This document shows positions 8,079 through 17,451 of a DNA stretch of 64,000 nucleotides, piece after piece. The stretch covers positions 434,001 to 498,000 of the forward strand of contig CAMCHJ010000001.1 in assembly GCA_945874665.1 (NCBI GenBank), read 5' to 3'. Position 1 is the stretch's first letter. Every line of letters begins with the position of its first letter. This DNA is from Chitinophaga pinensis. GTDB lineage: Bacteria; Bacteroidota; Bacteroidia; UBA7662. The position numbers and the translations under genes were made by a program. The notes under the pieces were generated by a model. It had not been told where the DNA came from, did no database searches, and was given only the letters and a program-made list of their open reading frames with translations.

Positions 8079-9175
8079 CCTACGATCAATTCATGGCACT
8101 GACTCTTTTGGGTCAATCGGTGCACCAGCTCATCATTGTTACGGTATTGATGTTAGGCGCGTTGACACTTAAAGTGTGGGGTGCAAAAGTGACTAACAAA
8201 TTACTTTACCGCATTTTTAGCAAAAAGGGCCGCATAGATAGCAGTGAGCGCTTTAATGAATTGGTAGGCAAATCGATGCAGTTTTTTGGCTTAATGGTGG
8301 CCATTTATGTGAGTTTAACCATCCTCACCATTCCTAAAGTGCTTAGCATATTTGATGAGCAGATTCGAATTCAATTTTACCTGTCGATCATCACCAATTT
8401 GCTTTTAACCATTGCTTTTACACGCATCTTATTGCGGGTAACGGAATATGTTGGAGAGCGTTGGCTCGAAAAAACGGCGGAAACCGAGTCGAAACTCGAC
8501 GATCAGCTTGTGCCTTTTGCCATAGATGGCATCAAGGTGCTGCTGGTGATTTTTGCTGCCATGTTTGTGCTCGGAGCCATCTTTAAAGCCAATGTAACGG
8601 CTTTGGTGGGGGGATTAGGCATTGGTGGTTTGGCGGTGGCTTTAGCTGCGCAAGAGAGTTTGGCCAATTTACTTGGGTCCTTCACCATTTTCCTCGATAA
8701 GCCTTTTACCGTTGGCGACACCGTCGATTTCCAAGGCATTGTAGGCACGATTGAAAAGGTAGGGTTCCGTTCAACGCGTATTCGTACCTTGGATAAAAGT
8801 TATGTGACGGTTCCCAACAAATCATTGGTAGGCGCGCCGCTCAACAACATCACCGAGAGCACGCACCGCAGGGCCCGTTTTTTCATTGGTTTAACCTATG
8901 ATACCGATCCGCAGGTGATGAAAAACATCATCTCAGAGATCCACAATGAGCTTTTGCAGCATGAAAATACCACTGATGAGCCGGTGGTACGCTTCTTTGA
9001 ATATGCTGACTCATCGCTCAACATTCTCATTACTTACCTCGTAAACTCGAACGATTATAATTTGTACGTAAAGGTGCGGGAAGAGATCAATTTTAAAATT
9101 TATGACATTGTGCAACGTAATGGCAGCAATTTCGCTTTTCCTACCCGCACGGTGCATGTAGAAAAAGGCAGTTAG
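8075..9175 (+). CDS. MscS-family mechanosensitive ion channel
   Basis: 366 aa. Three or four hydrophobic segments in the first 200 residues, then the Gly/Ala-rich pore helix GGLGIGGLAVALAAQESLANLLGS and the beta domain (VGDTVDFQGIVGTIEKVGFRSTRIRTLD, VPNKSLVGAPLNN) that define MscS channels. It should sit in the inner membrane and open under osmotic downshock. It overlaps the preceding dehydrogenase by 4 nt, so both are made from one mRNA; a glutamate-type enzyme beside an osmotic valve may reflect osmolyte control, but that is inference. Confidence 0.95.
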   Translation: MTYDQFMALTLLGQSVHQLIIVTVLMLGALTLKVWGAKVTNKLLYRIFSKKGRIDSSERFNELVGKSMQFFGLMVAIYVSLTILTIPKVLSIFDEQIRIQFYLSIITNLLLTIAFTRILLRVTEYVGERWLEKTAETESKLDDQLVPFAIDGIKVLLVIFAAMFVLGAIFKANVTALVGGLGIGGLAVALAAQESLANLLGSFTIFLDKPFTVGDTVDFQGIVGTIEKVGFRSTRIRTLDKSYVTVPNKSLVGAPLNNITESTHRRARFFIGLTYDTDPQVMKNIISEIHNELLQHENTTDEPVVRFFEYADSSLNILITYLVNSNDYNLYVKVREEINFKIYDIVQRNGSNFAFPTRTVHVEKGS

Positions 9176-9230
9176 GCAGCACAAATGGCCTTTGGGCCTT
9201 TGCTGCGGCTTGACCTTCGCCGCCATTCCT

Positions 9231-9238
9231 TATCTTTG
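9231..9238 (+). promoter_or_regulatory. glyS promoter -7 box (leaderless arrangement)
   Basis: TATCTTTG followed by CGGC and then ATG. With the box centred near -7, transcription would start at or next to the A of the start codon. Confidence 0.7.
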
Positions 9239-9242
9239 CGGC

Positions 9243-10808
9243 ATGATTCCTGAAGAGCAATTTAAGAACGTGATTTCCCATGCCAAGGAGTATGGTTTCG
9301 TTTTTCCATCAAGTGAGATATACGACGGTCTTTCAGCCGTTTATGATTACGGACAAATGGGCGCTGAGCTCAAGAAAAACATCCGAGATTATTGGTGGAA
9401 GGCGATGGTACAATTGCACGAAAACATTGTTGGCATAGATGCCGCCATCTTTATGCATCCCACCACTTGGAAGGCTTCAGGGCACGTGGATGCGTTTAAT
9501 GATCCTTTGATTGATAACAAAGACTCAAAAAAACGCTATCGGGCGGATGTTTTGATCGAAGATCACATCGCTAAAATTGAAGGGAAGATCGAAAAGGAAG
9601 TCGAAAAAGGCAGTAAGCGCTTTGCCGAAGGCTTCGACGAGGCGCAATTTAGGGCTACAAACCCCAATGTGCTTCGTAACATCGAAAAAATTGAGGAAAT
9701 CAATGGCCGCATGAAAGCCGCCTTGGAAAACGGTCAATTGGCTGATTTGCAGCAGTTGATTGTTGATTTAGAGATCGTTTGTCCGATTAGCGGTACCCGC
9801 AACTGGACCGAAGTGAGGCAGTTTAACCTCATGTTTAGCACCGAAATGGGTGCTGTAAGTGGCGAATCTGGCAAAATTTACCTCCGTCCTGAAACGGCAC
9901 AAGGCATTTTTGTGAACTTCCTCAATGTCCAAAAAAGCGGTCGCATGAAAATCCCTTTTGGCATCGCTCAAACAGGGAAGGCTTTCCGCAACGAGATTGT
10001 GGCTCGGCAGTTCATCTTCCGCATGCGCGAATTTGAACAGATGGAGCTGCAGTTTTTTGTGCGCCCAGGCACTGAAATGACCTGGTATCACTACTGGAAG
10101 GCTGCGCGCATGCGTTGGCACCGAGCGCTGGGCTTCCCAGAATCAAAATACCGCTTTCACGATCACCTCAAGCTGGCACACTATGCCAATGCTGCGGCCG
10201 ACATAGAGTTTGAGTTTCCGTTTGGTTTTAAGGAATTGGAGGGTATTCATTCACGTACCGACTTCGATTTGGGCGCGCACGAGCAGCACAGCGGTAAAAA
10301 ACTACGCTACTTTGACCCTGAAACCAATGAATCGTATGTGCCGTATGTGGTAGAAACATCAATCGGCCTCGACCGCATGTTTCTGGCTACGCTTTCGCAT
10401 GCCTATGCAGAAGAAAAGCTCGAAGATGGTAGTGAGCGCGTGGTTTTACGCCTGCCGTATTTTTTGGCGCCAGTAAAAGCCGCAGTCATGCCGTTGATAA
10501 AAAAAGATGGCCTGCCAGAGAAAGCCCGCGAAATCATGCAACTGCTAAAGTACCGTTTTCAGCTACAATACGATGAAAAGGACAGCATTGGTAAGCGCTA
10601 CCGCAGACAAGATGCGCTGGGCACACCGATTTGCATCACCATCGATCACCAGACTTTGGAAGACGGGCAGGTAACCATCCGCCACCGCGACAGCATGCAG
10701 CAAGAACGTGTGAGCATAGCGCAGCTGCCTGCATTGCTGGAGTCGCTGGTGAGTATGGAGGCTGTTTTGCAGCGTTTGAATGCCGAACAGGAGGCCTACC
10801 AAGCATGA
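9243..10808 (+). CDS. glyS: Glycine--tRNA ligase (class II, dimeric type)
   Basis: 521 aa. Charges tRNA-Gly. It is the single-chain eukaryote/archaea/Gram-positive type rather than the alpha2-beta2 form: class II motif 2 lies in RNEIVARQFIFRMREFEQME, motif 3 in the YVVETSIGLDRMFLATL segment, and the anticodon-binding domain follows from about residue 410. I chose the ATG at 9243 over an in-frame ATG at 9192 because the promoter box ends 4 nt before it. The stop overlaps the metG start (ATGA), so the two synthetases form one operon. The symbol glyQS is also used for this form. Confidence 0.95.
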   Translation: MIPEEQFKNVISHAKEYGFVFPSSEIYDGLSAVYDYGQMGAELKKNIRDYWWKAMVQLHENIVGIDAAIFMHPTTWKASGHVDAFNDPLIDNKDSKKRYRADVLIEDHIAKIEGKIEKEVEKGSKRFAEGFDEAQFRATNPNVLRNIEKIEEINGRMKAALENGQLADLQQLIVDLEIVCPISGTRNWTEVRQFNLMFSTEMGAVSGESGKIYLRPETAQGIFVNFLNVQKSGRMKIPFGIAQTGKAFRNEIVARQFIFRMREFEQMELQFFVRPGTEMTWYHYWKAARMRWHRALGFPESKYRFHDHLKLAHYANAAADIEFEFPFGFKELEGIHSRTDFDLGAHEQHSGKKLRYFDPETNESYVPYVVETSIGLDRMFLATLSHAYAEEKLEDGSERVVLRLPYFLAPVKAAVMPLIKKDGLPEKAREIMQLLKYRFQLQYDEKDSIGKRYRRQDALGTPICITIDHQTLEDGQVTIRHRDSMQQERVSIAQLPALLESLVSMEAVLQRLNAEQEAYQA

Positions 10809-12898
10809 AAAAACGACATCTGATTACGGCCGCTTTGCCTTATGCGAACGGCCCCATTCACATTGGTCACTTGGCAGGCTGTTACTTGCCGGCCGACATC
10901 TACACCCGCTTTTTAAAGGCCAAGGGGGAGGAAGTGCTGTTTATTTGCGGCACCGATGAGCATGGCGTGGCCATTGAACTCAAAGCCCGCAAGGAAAATA
11001 CGACCCCGCAAGCGGTTGTTGACAAATATTACGAAGTGATTCGCGATTCTTTTAAAGACTTCGGGATTGACTTCAGTCATTTTTCACGCACCAGCAGGCC
11101 CATTCACCGCGAAACAGCTCAAGCCTTCTTCAAAAAACTATACGATAACGGACGGTTTAAGGAGATAGAAACCGAACAGTTTTACGATGAGGAAGCAAAG
11201 CAGTTTTTGGCCGATCGCTACATTGTGGGCACTTGTCCGAAGTGTGGCCACGACGGTGCTTACGGCGACCAGTGCGAAAAATGTGGCAGCAGCTTGAGTC
11301 CTGATGAGCTCCTAAATCCCCGCTCCGCCCTCAGTGGCGCCGCTCCCATCAAGCGCATCACCAAAAATTGGTTTTTGCCGATGGACGAGTTGGCGGAGGC
11401 GCCGGGCTTTAAAGCCTACGCCAAGCGTGTAGAAGGCTGGAAGAGCAATGTAAAAGGACAGTTTAACTCTTGGATTAACCAAGGACTGCAGCCCCGAAGC
11501 ATGACCCGCGACCTCGATTGGGGGATTCCTGTGCCAGTAGAAGGTGCTGAAGGCAAGGTATTGTATGTTTGGTTTGATGCGCCTATCGGCTACATCAGCG
11601 CTACCCGCGAGTATTTTGCCGAAAAAGGCGAGCCAGAAGCGTGGAAAACCTGGTGGCAAGACCCGAGCAGTAGTTTGGTGCATTTTATTGGCAAAGACAA
11701 CATCGTGTTCCATACCATCATCTTTCCGATGATTTTAAACGAGCATGGCGATTACAACCTGCCTGACCAAGTGCCTGCCAACGAATTTTTGAATTTGGAA
11801 GGCGACAAGCTCTCCACCTCCCGCAACTGGGCCATTTGGCTGCATGAATACCTACAAGAATTTCCAGGAAAGCAAGACGAGCTGCGTTATACACTTACGA
11901 GCATTGCGCCAGAGACTAAGGACAGCGATTTTACATGGAAAGATTATCAAGGCCGTGTGAACAGCGAGTTGGTGGCGATCCTAGGCAATTTTGTGAATAG
12001 GGTGATGGTATTAACGCATAAATACTTCGAAGGGCTTGTGCCGGGCAATAAATTACGCCCAGACACCTCCGAGCGTGCTGCCGTTATGGATGCCATTCGG
12101 GCTAGCGTAGAAGAGATTGAAGGCTATCAGTCAGAGATGATCCAGTCGCTTACCGACTTCCGTTTCCGCGAAGCACAGGCCACCATGATGAGCATTGCCC
12201 GTGCTGGTAATCGCTTTTTGGCCGAAACTGAGCCGTGGAAACTCTACAAAACCGATGCTGCCGCTGTAGCGGTGATCCTCGACCATGCTTTACAAATTTG
12301 TGCCCAATTGGCCTTGGCCTGCGAGCCTTTTTTGCCGTATACCAGCGGCCGTTTACTCGAGCAACTGCAATGGGAGCCCGATACGCAAGTACGCAGACAG
12401 TGGTGGCGCGAGCAGCAGTCTGTAAAACCCCTCGAAGCAGGACATCAGCTAGGCCAACCTGAGCTGTTGTTTCGAAATGTAGAAGATGAAATGATGGAGG
12501 CCCAGCGCGCCAAATTGGTAAAAACCCCCGAAATTATGGAAACACCTAGTCCTACCCATACCCCACTTAAGCCTGAAATCGCTTATGAAGACTTTGCCAA
12601 GCTCGATTTGCGAGTGGGGGAGGTGCTGGCAGCTGAAAAAGTGGCTGGTGCCGATAAACTTTTGCAGCTTACCATAGACCTGGGTTTTGAGCAGCGCACG
12701 GTGGTGAGCGGTATTGCGATGCATTTTACACCAGATGAAATCATAGGAGGTAAAGTAACCCTATTGGCCAATTTAGCGCCTCGAAAACTCCGTGGCATCC
12801 TATCACAGGGCATGATTTTAATGGCCGAAAACAAGGATGGTAAACTGCTTTTTGTTGCACCGAATGCCTCGGCTAACAATGGTGGCACCATAAGCTAA
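10805..12898 (+). CDS. metG: Methionine--tRNA ligase with C-terminal tRNA-binding domain
   Basis: 697 aa, class I synthetase. The HIGH motif is at residues 19-22 and the KMSKS loop reads KLSTS at 335-339. The zinc knuckle has Cys144, Cys147, Cys157 and Cys160. From about residue 597 (YEDFAKLDLRVGEV) to the end is an EMAP-II/Trbp111-like tRNA-binding domain, as in E. coli MetG. The ATG at 10805 overlaps the glyS stop by 4 nt; the frame is open further upstream, but only because glyS codons continue there. Confidence 0.97.
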   Translation: MKKRHLITAALPYANGPIHIGHLAGCYLPADIYTRFLKAKGEEVLFICGTDEHGVAIELKARKENTTPQAVVDKYYEVIRDSFKDFGIDFSHFSRTSRPIHRETAQAFFKKLYDNGRFKEIETEQFYDEEAKQFLADRYIVGTCPKCGHDGAYGDQCEKCGSSLSPDELLNPRSALSGAAPIKRITKNWFLPMDELAEAPGFKAYAKRVEGWKSNVKGQFNSWINQGLQPRSMTRDLDWGIPVPVEGAEGKVLYVWFDAPIGYISATREYFAEKGEPEAWKTWWQDPSSSLVHFIGKDNIVFHTIIFPMILNEHGDYNLPDQVPANEFLNLEGDKLSTSRNWAIWLHEYLQEFPGKQDELRYTLTSIAPETKDSDFTWKDYQGRVNSELVAILGNFVNRVMVLTHKYFEGLVPGNKLRPDTSERAAVMDAIRASVEEIEGYQSEMIQSLTDFRFREAQATMMSIARAGNRFLAETEPWKLYKTDAAAVAVILDHALQICAQLALACEPFLPYTSGRLLEQLQWEPDTQVRRQWWREQQSVKPLEAGHQLGQPELLFRNVEDEMMEAQRAKLVKTPEIMETPSPTHTPLKPEIAYEDFAKLDLRVGEVLAAEKVAGADKLLQLTIDLGFEQRTVVSGIAMHFTPDEIIGGKVTLLANLAPRKLRGILSQGMILMAENKDGKLLFVAPNASANNGGTIS

Positions 12899-12958
12899 AC
12901 CTATTAGGCCAAATTTGTAAGCAGTCGTACGACTGAATTTGCTATTTTGCGGAGGCCT

Positions 12959-13714
12959 ATGAAGAAAGACGTTTTTGGATATTACGTTTGGGTAAAGCGC
13001 TTGCTTTACGCTACCATCGGCTTGTTTAGCTACATTGGCCTCAATGTCCGCAACCGCATGAAGGTGAAGGGCAGTCGCGTATTAGCCGATTTGCCCGATT
13101 CCAACGTTATTTTTGTTTCAAATCACCAAACCTATTACCGCGATGTAGCCGCCATGTTGCATGTGATTTGTGCAGCTAAATGGAAGATGTATGACGGACT
13201 TCCGCATCCATTTTATCTTTTTTGGCCTGAAACCAAGGTCTATTATGTTGCCGCGGAAGAAACCATGAAGGAGAGTGGCTGGCTGCCCCGCTTGTTTACG
13301 CTTGCAGGCGCCATCACTGTTAAAAGAACATGGCGCAGCAATGGCAAAGATGTGGACCGTGAGGTAGACACCGCTGATACCCAAAAAATAGATCTGGCTT
13401 TGTCGCATGGCTGGGTCATTACCTTCCCACAAGGCACCACGCGCGCTTATGCCGAGGGGCGCAAGGGCACTGCTCACATCATCAAAAAAAACAAGCCAGT
13501 GGTGGTGCCGGTGGTCATTAATGGCTTTAGGAGGGCTTTTGATAAGCACGGGCTCAACCTTAAGAAAAAGGGCACCAAGTTGTCAGTAACCATTAAGCCG
13601 CCTCTAAATATCGACTATGAGGCATCAGCAGGCGATATCATGGATCAAATCATGGATGCCATTGAACAAAGCGATCGTTTTCGATTTAGACATTATACCA
13701 AGCTTGATCAGTGA
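12959..13714 (+). CDS. Lysophospholipid (1-acylglycerol-3-phosphate) acyltransferase family protein
   Basis: 251 aa from the ATG at 12959. The PlsC-type domain carries NHQTYYRD, FPQGTTRA in place of FPEGTRS, and VPVVINGF. Note that His and Asp in the first motif are separated by five residues rather than the canonical four (NHX4D). Such enzymes acylate lysophosphatidate or other lysolipids at the inner membrane. A TATTTTG sequence at 12943-12949 is one base short of the promoter consensus. The gene ends in a terminator shared with the convergent yfhO-like gene. Confidence 0.85.
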   Translation: MKKDVFGYYVWVKRLLYATIGLFSYIGLNVRNRMKVKGSRVLADLPDSNVIFVSNHQTYYRDVAAMLHVICAAKWKMYDGLPHPFYLFWPETKVYYVAAEETMKESGWLPRLFTLAGAITVKRTWRSNGKDVDREVDTADTQKIDLALSHGWVITFPQGTTRAYAEGRKGTAHIIKKNKPVVVPVVINGFRRAFDKHGLNLKKKGTKLSVTIKPPLNIDYEASAGDIMDQIMDAIEQSDRFRFRHYTKLDQ

Positions 13715-13716
13715 GC

Positions 13717-13746
13717 AAAAAAAATCGCCCCTAAGGGCGATTTTTT
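13717..13746. terminator. Bidirectional terminator between acyltransferase and yfhO-like genes
   Basis: A stem of AAAAAATCGCCC and GGGCGATTTTTT around a CTAA loop; the A and T tracts serve both strands for the convergent genes. Confidence 0.9.
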
Positions 13747-13765
13747 ATTCAAAGGTAAGACAGGC

Positions 13766-16198
13766 TTAGGCTGCCGTTTTGGGCTTTCTAAAATTCATAG
13801 CAATAGCGCCTACACTCACAAGCAAGAGGATGATGCTGGCGGCGAGACTGATTTTTTCGCCAGTGTAATAAGTAGCTGGTTCAAATTTAAATTCAATGGT
13901 GTGCTTGCCTGCGGGCACCACCAAGCCTCGGAACAGATAGTTCACACGGAAATGAGGGACTTTTTCGCCGTTTAGATAAGCATTCCAGCCTTTGTCGTAG
14001 TAAACTTCTGAAAAGATGGCCAACTGCTCGCTGGCTGCGGTAAAGCTATACGTCATGAGGTCGGGATGGTAGCTGCTCAATGCGATACTAGCGGTGCTGT
14101 CGTAGCTGAAGCTTTTGCCTGTCAAGAAGTCTTCAAAACGGCTGTCTACAATGGCGGTTTTGCGTAAATTGGTGCCGCCCAAGGTATCTATTTCAGCTTT
14201 TGCATCAGGCACCAGCAGCACCTCGTTTACCAGCCAGGCATTTCCATAGGCTTCGGTATTGAACTGGGGCAACAAGCCCTGGCCCTCTTGGTTCACAATA
14301 AACCAACGGGTGTTAAAGGCATTGAGCACATTCATGTTGATTTGACCTTCGAGCCAACGCACTTTTACATCTTCGTAGCGCCCTAATTTGGCAGCGTGGT
14401 AGCCACCAACAGATTTATGGAAGTAGCCAGCGCGGTTTTCATTAAAAGGATTTCGGTTGCCGAGGTCGAATACGCGGTAGTGCAGGGCAGTGTCTTGTAA
14501 AATCTGCAAATCTGCAGCACTGGCTTCAAAAGGCTGATCGATTTGGCGCTGGTTTACGAAGTCGTCTTCGTTGAGGTAGCGTTTGTCGGTCATCCATAAA
14601 TCCACCGTATTCGCTACTATAAAAAGGATTACTAAGCGCTGCAACGAAATTTTATCTTTCAAGAAGTACCACAAGCCACCCGCACCTACCAAAACCAGCA
14701 GCAGCGATTTGAAGGCATCTTTGCGCAGCATACTGGTACGGTCTTCAATCAAAGCATCTACCAAGCCAGGGAAATTACCGAAATTGGTGTCTGATGGCGA
14801 GCTGAAATCGAAAAATGCGCCTGGTGCTGCTACAAAAAGCAGACAAAAACCACCTACTATGCTGGTGGCATAGAGCAGGCCCTTTTTGAGACTTGCTTTG
14901 TCGATCTGATTTTCTTCTAAACGGCGCAGTAAAATCACCGCCAAAAGTGGGAAGGCCAAGCTGGCAATGACTAAACTCATGGCCACCGCACGGAAGTTGT
15001 TGTAGAAAGGAACGTAATTGAAGAAAATATCCGTGATCAACTCAAAATTACGGCCCCAACTGAGCACAATCGATAACAGCGCCGCGGTAGCGAGCCACCA
15101 TTTGGCGGGGCCCTTCACCACAAACAAAGACAATACAAAGAGGAAGCAAATGAGGGCTCCAAAGTAGGTAGGGCCAGCCGTACCTGGTTGATCGCCAAAA
15201 TAGGTAGGTGCTTGCTTTACGAAAGCAGCTGCTTGGCTGCGTCCCACACCGCCCTGGGTTAGTACATCGTAGGTTTTGCTGCTGGTACCTATGTCGCTTA
15301 CCGAGGCGCCACCGTAAAAATTCGGGATGAGCAGGGTAAAGGTTTCACCTACGCCATTGCTCCACTTGAGCGCGTATTCTTTATCTAAACCTGTAGAAGC
15401 ATTCGGGTCTTCGATTTGCCGCAATTCTGAACCACCACGCATCGTTTCTTTGGTGTATTCGCGGGTGATGCTGAAACTTGTATAATTGGCTCCTATGGCA
15501 ATTACGAGGGCCACAACCGCCAATCCTGAGGCTTTTATAAAGTTGAGGTATTCTTTTTTCTGTACGGCTTCAATGCCTTTTACAATCACATAAATACCAA
15601 TGAGCATGCCCAAGTAATACGTAATTTGATAGTGATAGGCGTATAATTGCAAGGCCAGCATCAACGATAACAAGGCAAAGCCAGGGAGCCACTTTCCGCG
15701 GAATAAGAGTATGAGACCTCCTAATACGGGTGGCATAAAACCAATGGCGATGGCTTTGGTAATGTGGCCAGCGTCGATGATGATGAGGTTGTAACTAGAA
15801 AGTCCAAAAGCCAATGCCCCAAACAACGCCTGCCAAACGTTGAATCTCAAAATGGCCATTAGCGCATAGAATCCTAAGAAGTAGAGCAGCAGTAGGTTTG
15901 CGGGGTTTGGCAGCCATTTGTACACGACGCCGCCAAGCTTGGCCACCCACATATTGGGAACATCGATGGCAATTTGATAGGCCGGCATGCCCCCAAATAG
16001 TGCGTTGGTCCAGAGTGGGTATACCCCATCTTTTTCTTTGAAGTCGTTTAACTCTTTCGACATGCCCGCCACTTGGGTCATGTCTTCCATTTTGAGGCCT
16101 TTGCCGGTTAAAACGGGACTGTTGTAAATCAAGGAAGCCGCCACCAAAGCGAGGATCACGTACAGGTGGGGGAGGGATTTTTTGAAATCAAATGACAT
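13766..16198 (-). CDS. YfhO-family multi-spanning membrane protein
   Basis: 810 aa. An N-terminal transmembrane helix is followed by a loop typical of the family (GVYPLWTNALFGGMPAYQI, about residues 59-77), then a dozen or so membrane spans to about residue 530. A large extracytoplasmic C-terminal domain (YNLNGEKV-like region) ends with a last helix and basic tail. YfhO relatives in Firmicutes take part in glycosylation of lipoteichoic acid, and the fold recalls GT-C glycosyltransferases; in Bacteroidota the substrate is unknown. It lies 11 nt downstream of the DUF4834 gene, probably one transcript. Confidence 0.85.
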   Translation of the reverse strand: MSFDFKKSLPHLYVILALVAASLIYNSPVLTGKGLKMEDMTQVAGMSKELNDFKEKDGVYPLWTNALFGGMPAYQIAIDVPNMWVAKLGGVVYKWLPNPANLLLLYFLGFYALMAILRFNVWQALFGALAFGLSSYNLIIIDAGHITKAIAIGFMPPVLGGLILLFRGKWLPGFALLSLMLALQLYAYHYQITYYLGMLIGIYVIVKGIEAVQKKEYLNFIKASGLAVVALVIAIGANYTSFSITREYTKETMRGGSELRQIEDPNASTGLDKEYALKWSNGVGETFTLLIPNFYGGASVSDIGTSSKTYDVLTQGGVGRSQAAAFVKQAPTYFGDQPGTAGPTYFGALICFLFVLSLFVVKGPAKWWLATAALLSIVLSWGRNFELITDIFFNYVPFYNNFRAVAMSLVIASLAFPLLAVILLRRLEENQIDKASLKKGLLYATSIVGGFCLLFVAAPGAFFDFSSPSDTNFGNFPGLVDALIEDRTSMLRKDAFKSLLLVLVGAGGLWYFLKDKISLQRLVILFIVANTVDLWMTDKRYLNEDDFVNQRQIDQPFEASAADLQILQDTALHYRVFDLGNRNPFNENRAGYFHKSVGGYHAAKLGRYEDVKVRWLEGQINMNVLNAFNTRWFIVNQEGQGLLPQFNTEAYGNAWLVNEVLLVPDAKAEIDTLGGTNLRKTAIVDSRFEDFLTGKSFSYDSTASIALSSYHPDLMTYSFTAASEQLAIFSEVYYDKGWNAYLNGEKVPHFRVNYLFRGLVVPAGKHTIEFKFEPATYYTGEKISLAASIILLLVSVGAIAMNFRKPKTAA

Positions 16199-16209
16199 GT
16201 AGGTAGGAT

Positions 16210-16443
16210 TTAGCGGATTTCTTCGTAGTCAACATATTCTCCATCGTCGTCGTGGGAGCCTTTTTTCTTTGGCTCTCCCGTTACAAAAATGGAGCCCTCA
16301 GGTTTGCGGGGCTGTTGCTGTTGCTTCATTTGCTGCTGTTGCAGACTACTGAAGATGGTTTTAACGATGGTGGGTAAAAATAGCCTGAGTAGCAGCCTTA
16401 CGAGCATTACTACCAAGATGAATATCAGGATAAATTTGAGCAT
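16210..16443 (-). CDS. DUF4834 family small membrane protein
   Basis: 77 aa: one N-terminal membrane helix (FILIFILVVMLVRLLLRLF), a Gln-rich middle, and the acidic C-terminal signature GEYVDYEEIR typical of DUF4834. Function unknown; it sits directly upstream of the yfhO-like gene and may act with it. TAATTTTG lies 4 nt before the ATG, so it probably has its own leaderless promoter. Confidence 0.85.
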   Translation of the reverse strand: MLKFILIFILVVMLVRLLLRLFLPTIVKTIFSSLQQQQMKQQQQPRKPEGSIFVTGEPKKKGSHDDDGEYVDYEEIR

Positions 16444-16447
16444 GCCC

Positions 16448-16455
16448 CAAAATTA
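16448..16455 (-). promoter_or_regulatory. DUF4834 promoter -7 box (leaderless arrangement)
   Basis: Minus-strand TAATTTTG, then GGGC, then ATG. The preceding 16468-16484 region holds a perfect 7-bp hairpin (ATTAGCG/CGCTAAT), without a T run. Confidence 0.6.
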
Positions 16456-16480
16456 ACTAATTAGATGCATTAGCGAGGCG

Positions 16481-17380
16481 CTAATTCAATCTGATTTGTG
16501 TATTTCCAACGAAGGCCTTGCTGGCATACACTTCAAAATTATAAATTCCCGGTTTTAACTTTACGTCTTCCATGATTAAGGAGATGCGATTTATTTTATC
16601 TGAACTGGGCGAGGCGCTTAAACTAAAGGAAGGCATGATGTCGACGGCGTTGCCTTTGAGGTAAATGGTAGCTTTTTGACTTTTCATAAGGTTATACACG
16701 GCGCCAGACTGATCGCTGAGCACCACATAAAAGTTTTCTTCGCGCAGCTTCATAAATTCTTTGCGGTCGATGGGCTCAAAGCTGAGTTCGAGATTTCGGG
16801 CTCTGCGGGCTTTGCTGGTTAGTTTTTTGCCTTTTAGGGCTTCAATTCTGAAAGCACGACCGATACCCTTTTGTGCGGGGGCGTTTTCAAATTCAGCACG
16901 CATGCGGTCTTGCTCCTCGGCCATCTCACTCATGCGGCCAATCATTTCGTTGTTGCGTTTGATGAGCAAATCGATGCTTTTACTCAGCAGCTGGACTTGT
17001 GACTCAATGTGACTGTGGTCGATTTTCAGATTGCTGAGATTCGATTTGAGATTACTGAGCTCCTTGGTATCCTTTTGCAAGTCACCTATGGTGAGGTCTT
17101 TTAATGTCAACTGCGTTGCAGCTTTGTCTAAATAATTGCTGAGTTGCTTGTTTGTAGCGTCAAGGGTGTTAAATTCCTTTTGAAGGAAGCTCAAATCTTT
17201 ATCTGCCAAAAGCTTTTCAGAGAGTGTTCGCTCTTGTTCGAGTTTGGCAATATCGAGGTTTTGTCGAAGCTGCTCTTTGTTCAAAAAAAGCATGAAAAAA
17301 CTGAGTATGCTGGTTACGGAAAGTACTACTGCCCCTGCTGCCAGTCCCGTAAATAATTTAGTGCGCTTCGAATATGTCAT
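16481..17380 (-). CDS. Membrane-anchored coiled-coil protein of unknown function
   Basis: 299 aa. One transmembrane helix (residues about 13-33, AAGAVVLSVTSILSFFMLFLN), then a long heptad-like coiled coil (about 35-165) rich in Leu, Glu, Lys and Asn. A C-terminal globular part (about 185-299) has beta-strand-like alternation and ends PGIYNFEVYASKAFVGNTQIRLN. The topology predicts a periplasmic rod and head. I do not recognise the family. It lies between the histidine kinase gene (71 nt upstream) and DUF4834. Confidence 0.75.
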   Translation of the reverse strand: MTYSKRTKLFTGLAAGAVVLSVTSILSFFMLFLNKEQLRQNLDIAKLEQERTLSEKLLADKDLSFLQKEFNTLDATNKQLSNYLDKAATQLTLKDLTIGDLQKDTKELSNLKSNLSNLKIDHSHIESQVQLLSKSIDLLIKRNNEMIGRMSEMAEEQDRMRAEFENAPAQKGIGRAFRIEALKGKKLTSKARRARNLELSFEPIDRKEFMKLREENFYVVLSDQSGAVYNLMKSQKATIYLKGNAVDIMPSFSLSASPSSDKINRISLIMEDVKLKPGIYNFEVYASKAFVGNTQIRLN

Positions 17381-17451
17381 AATGGCCGTAAATACAAATA
17401 TTTAAAGAAATAGCTAGCAATTTAGTGCTTAGGGATTAAAATAAGATTAAA

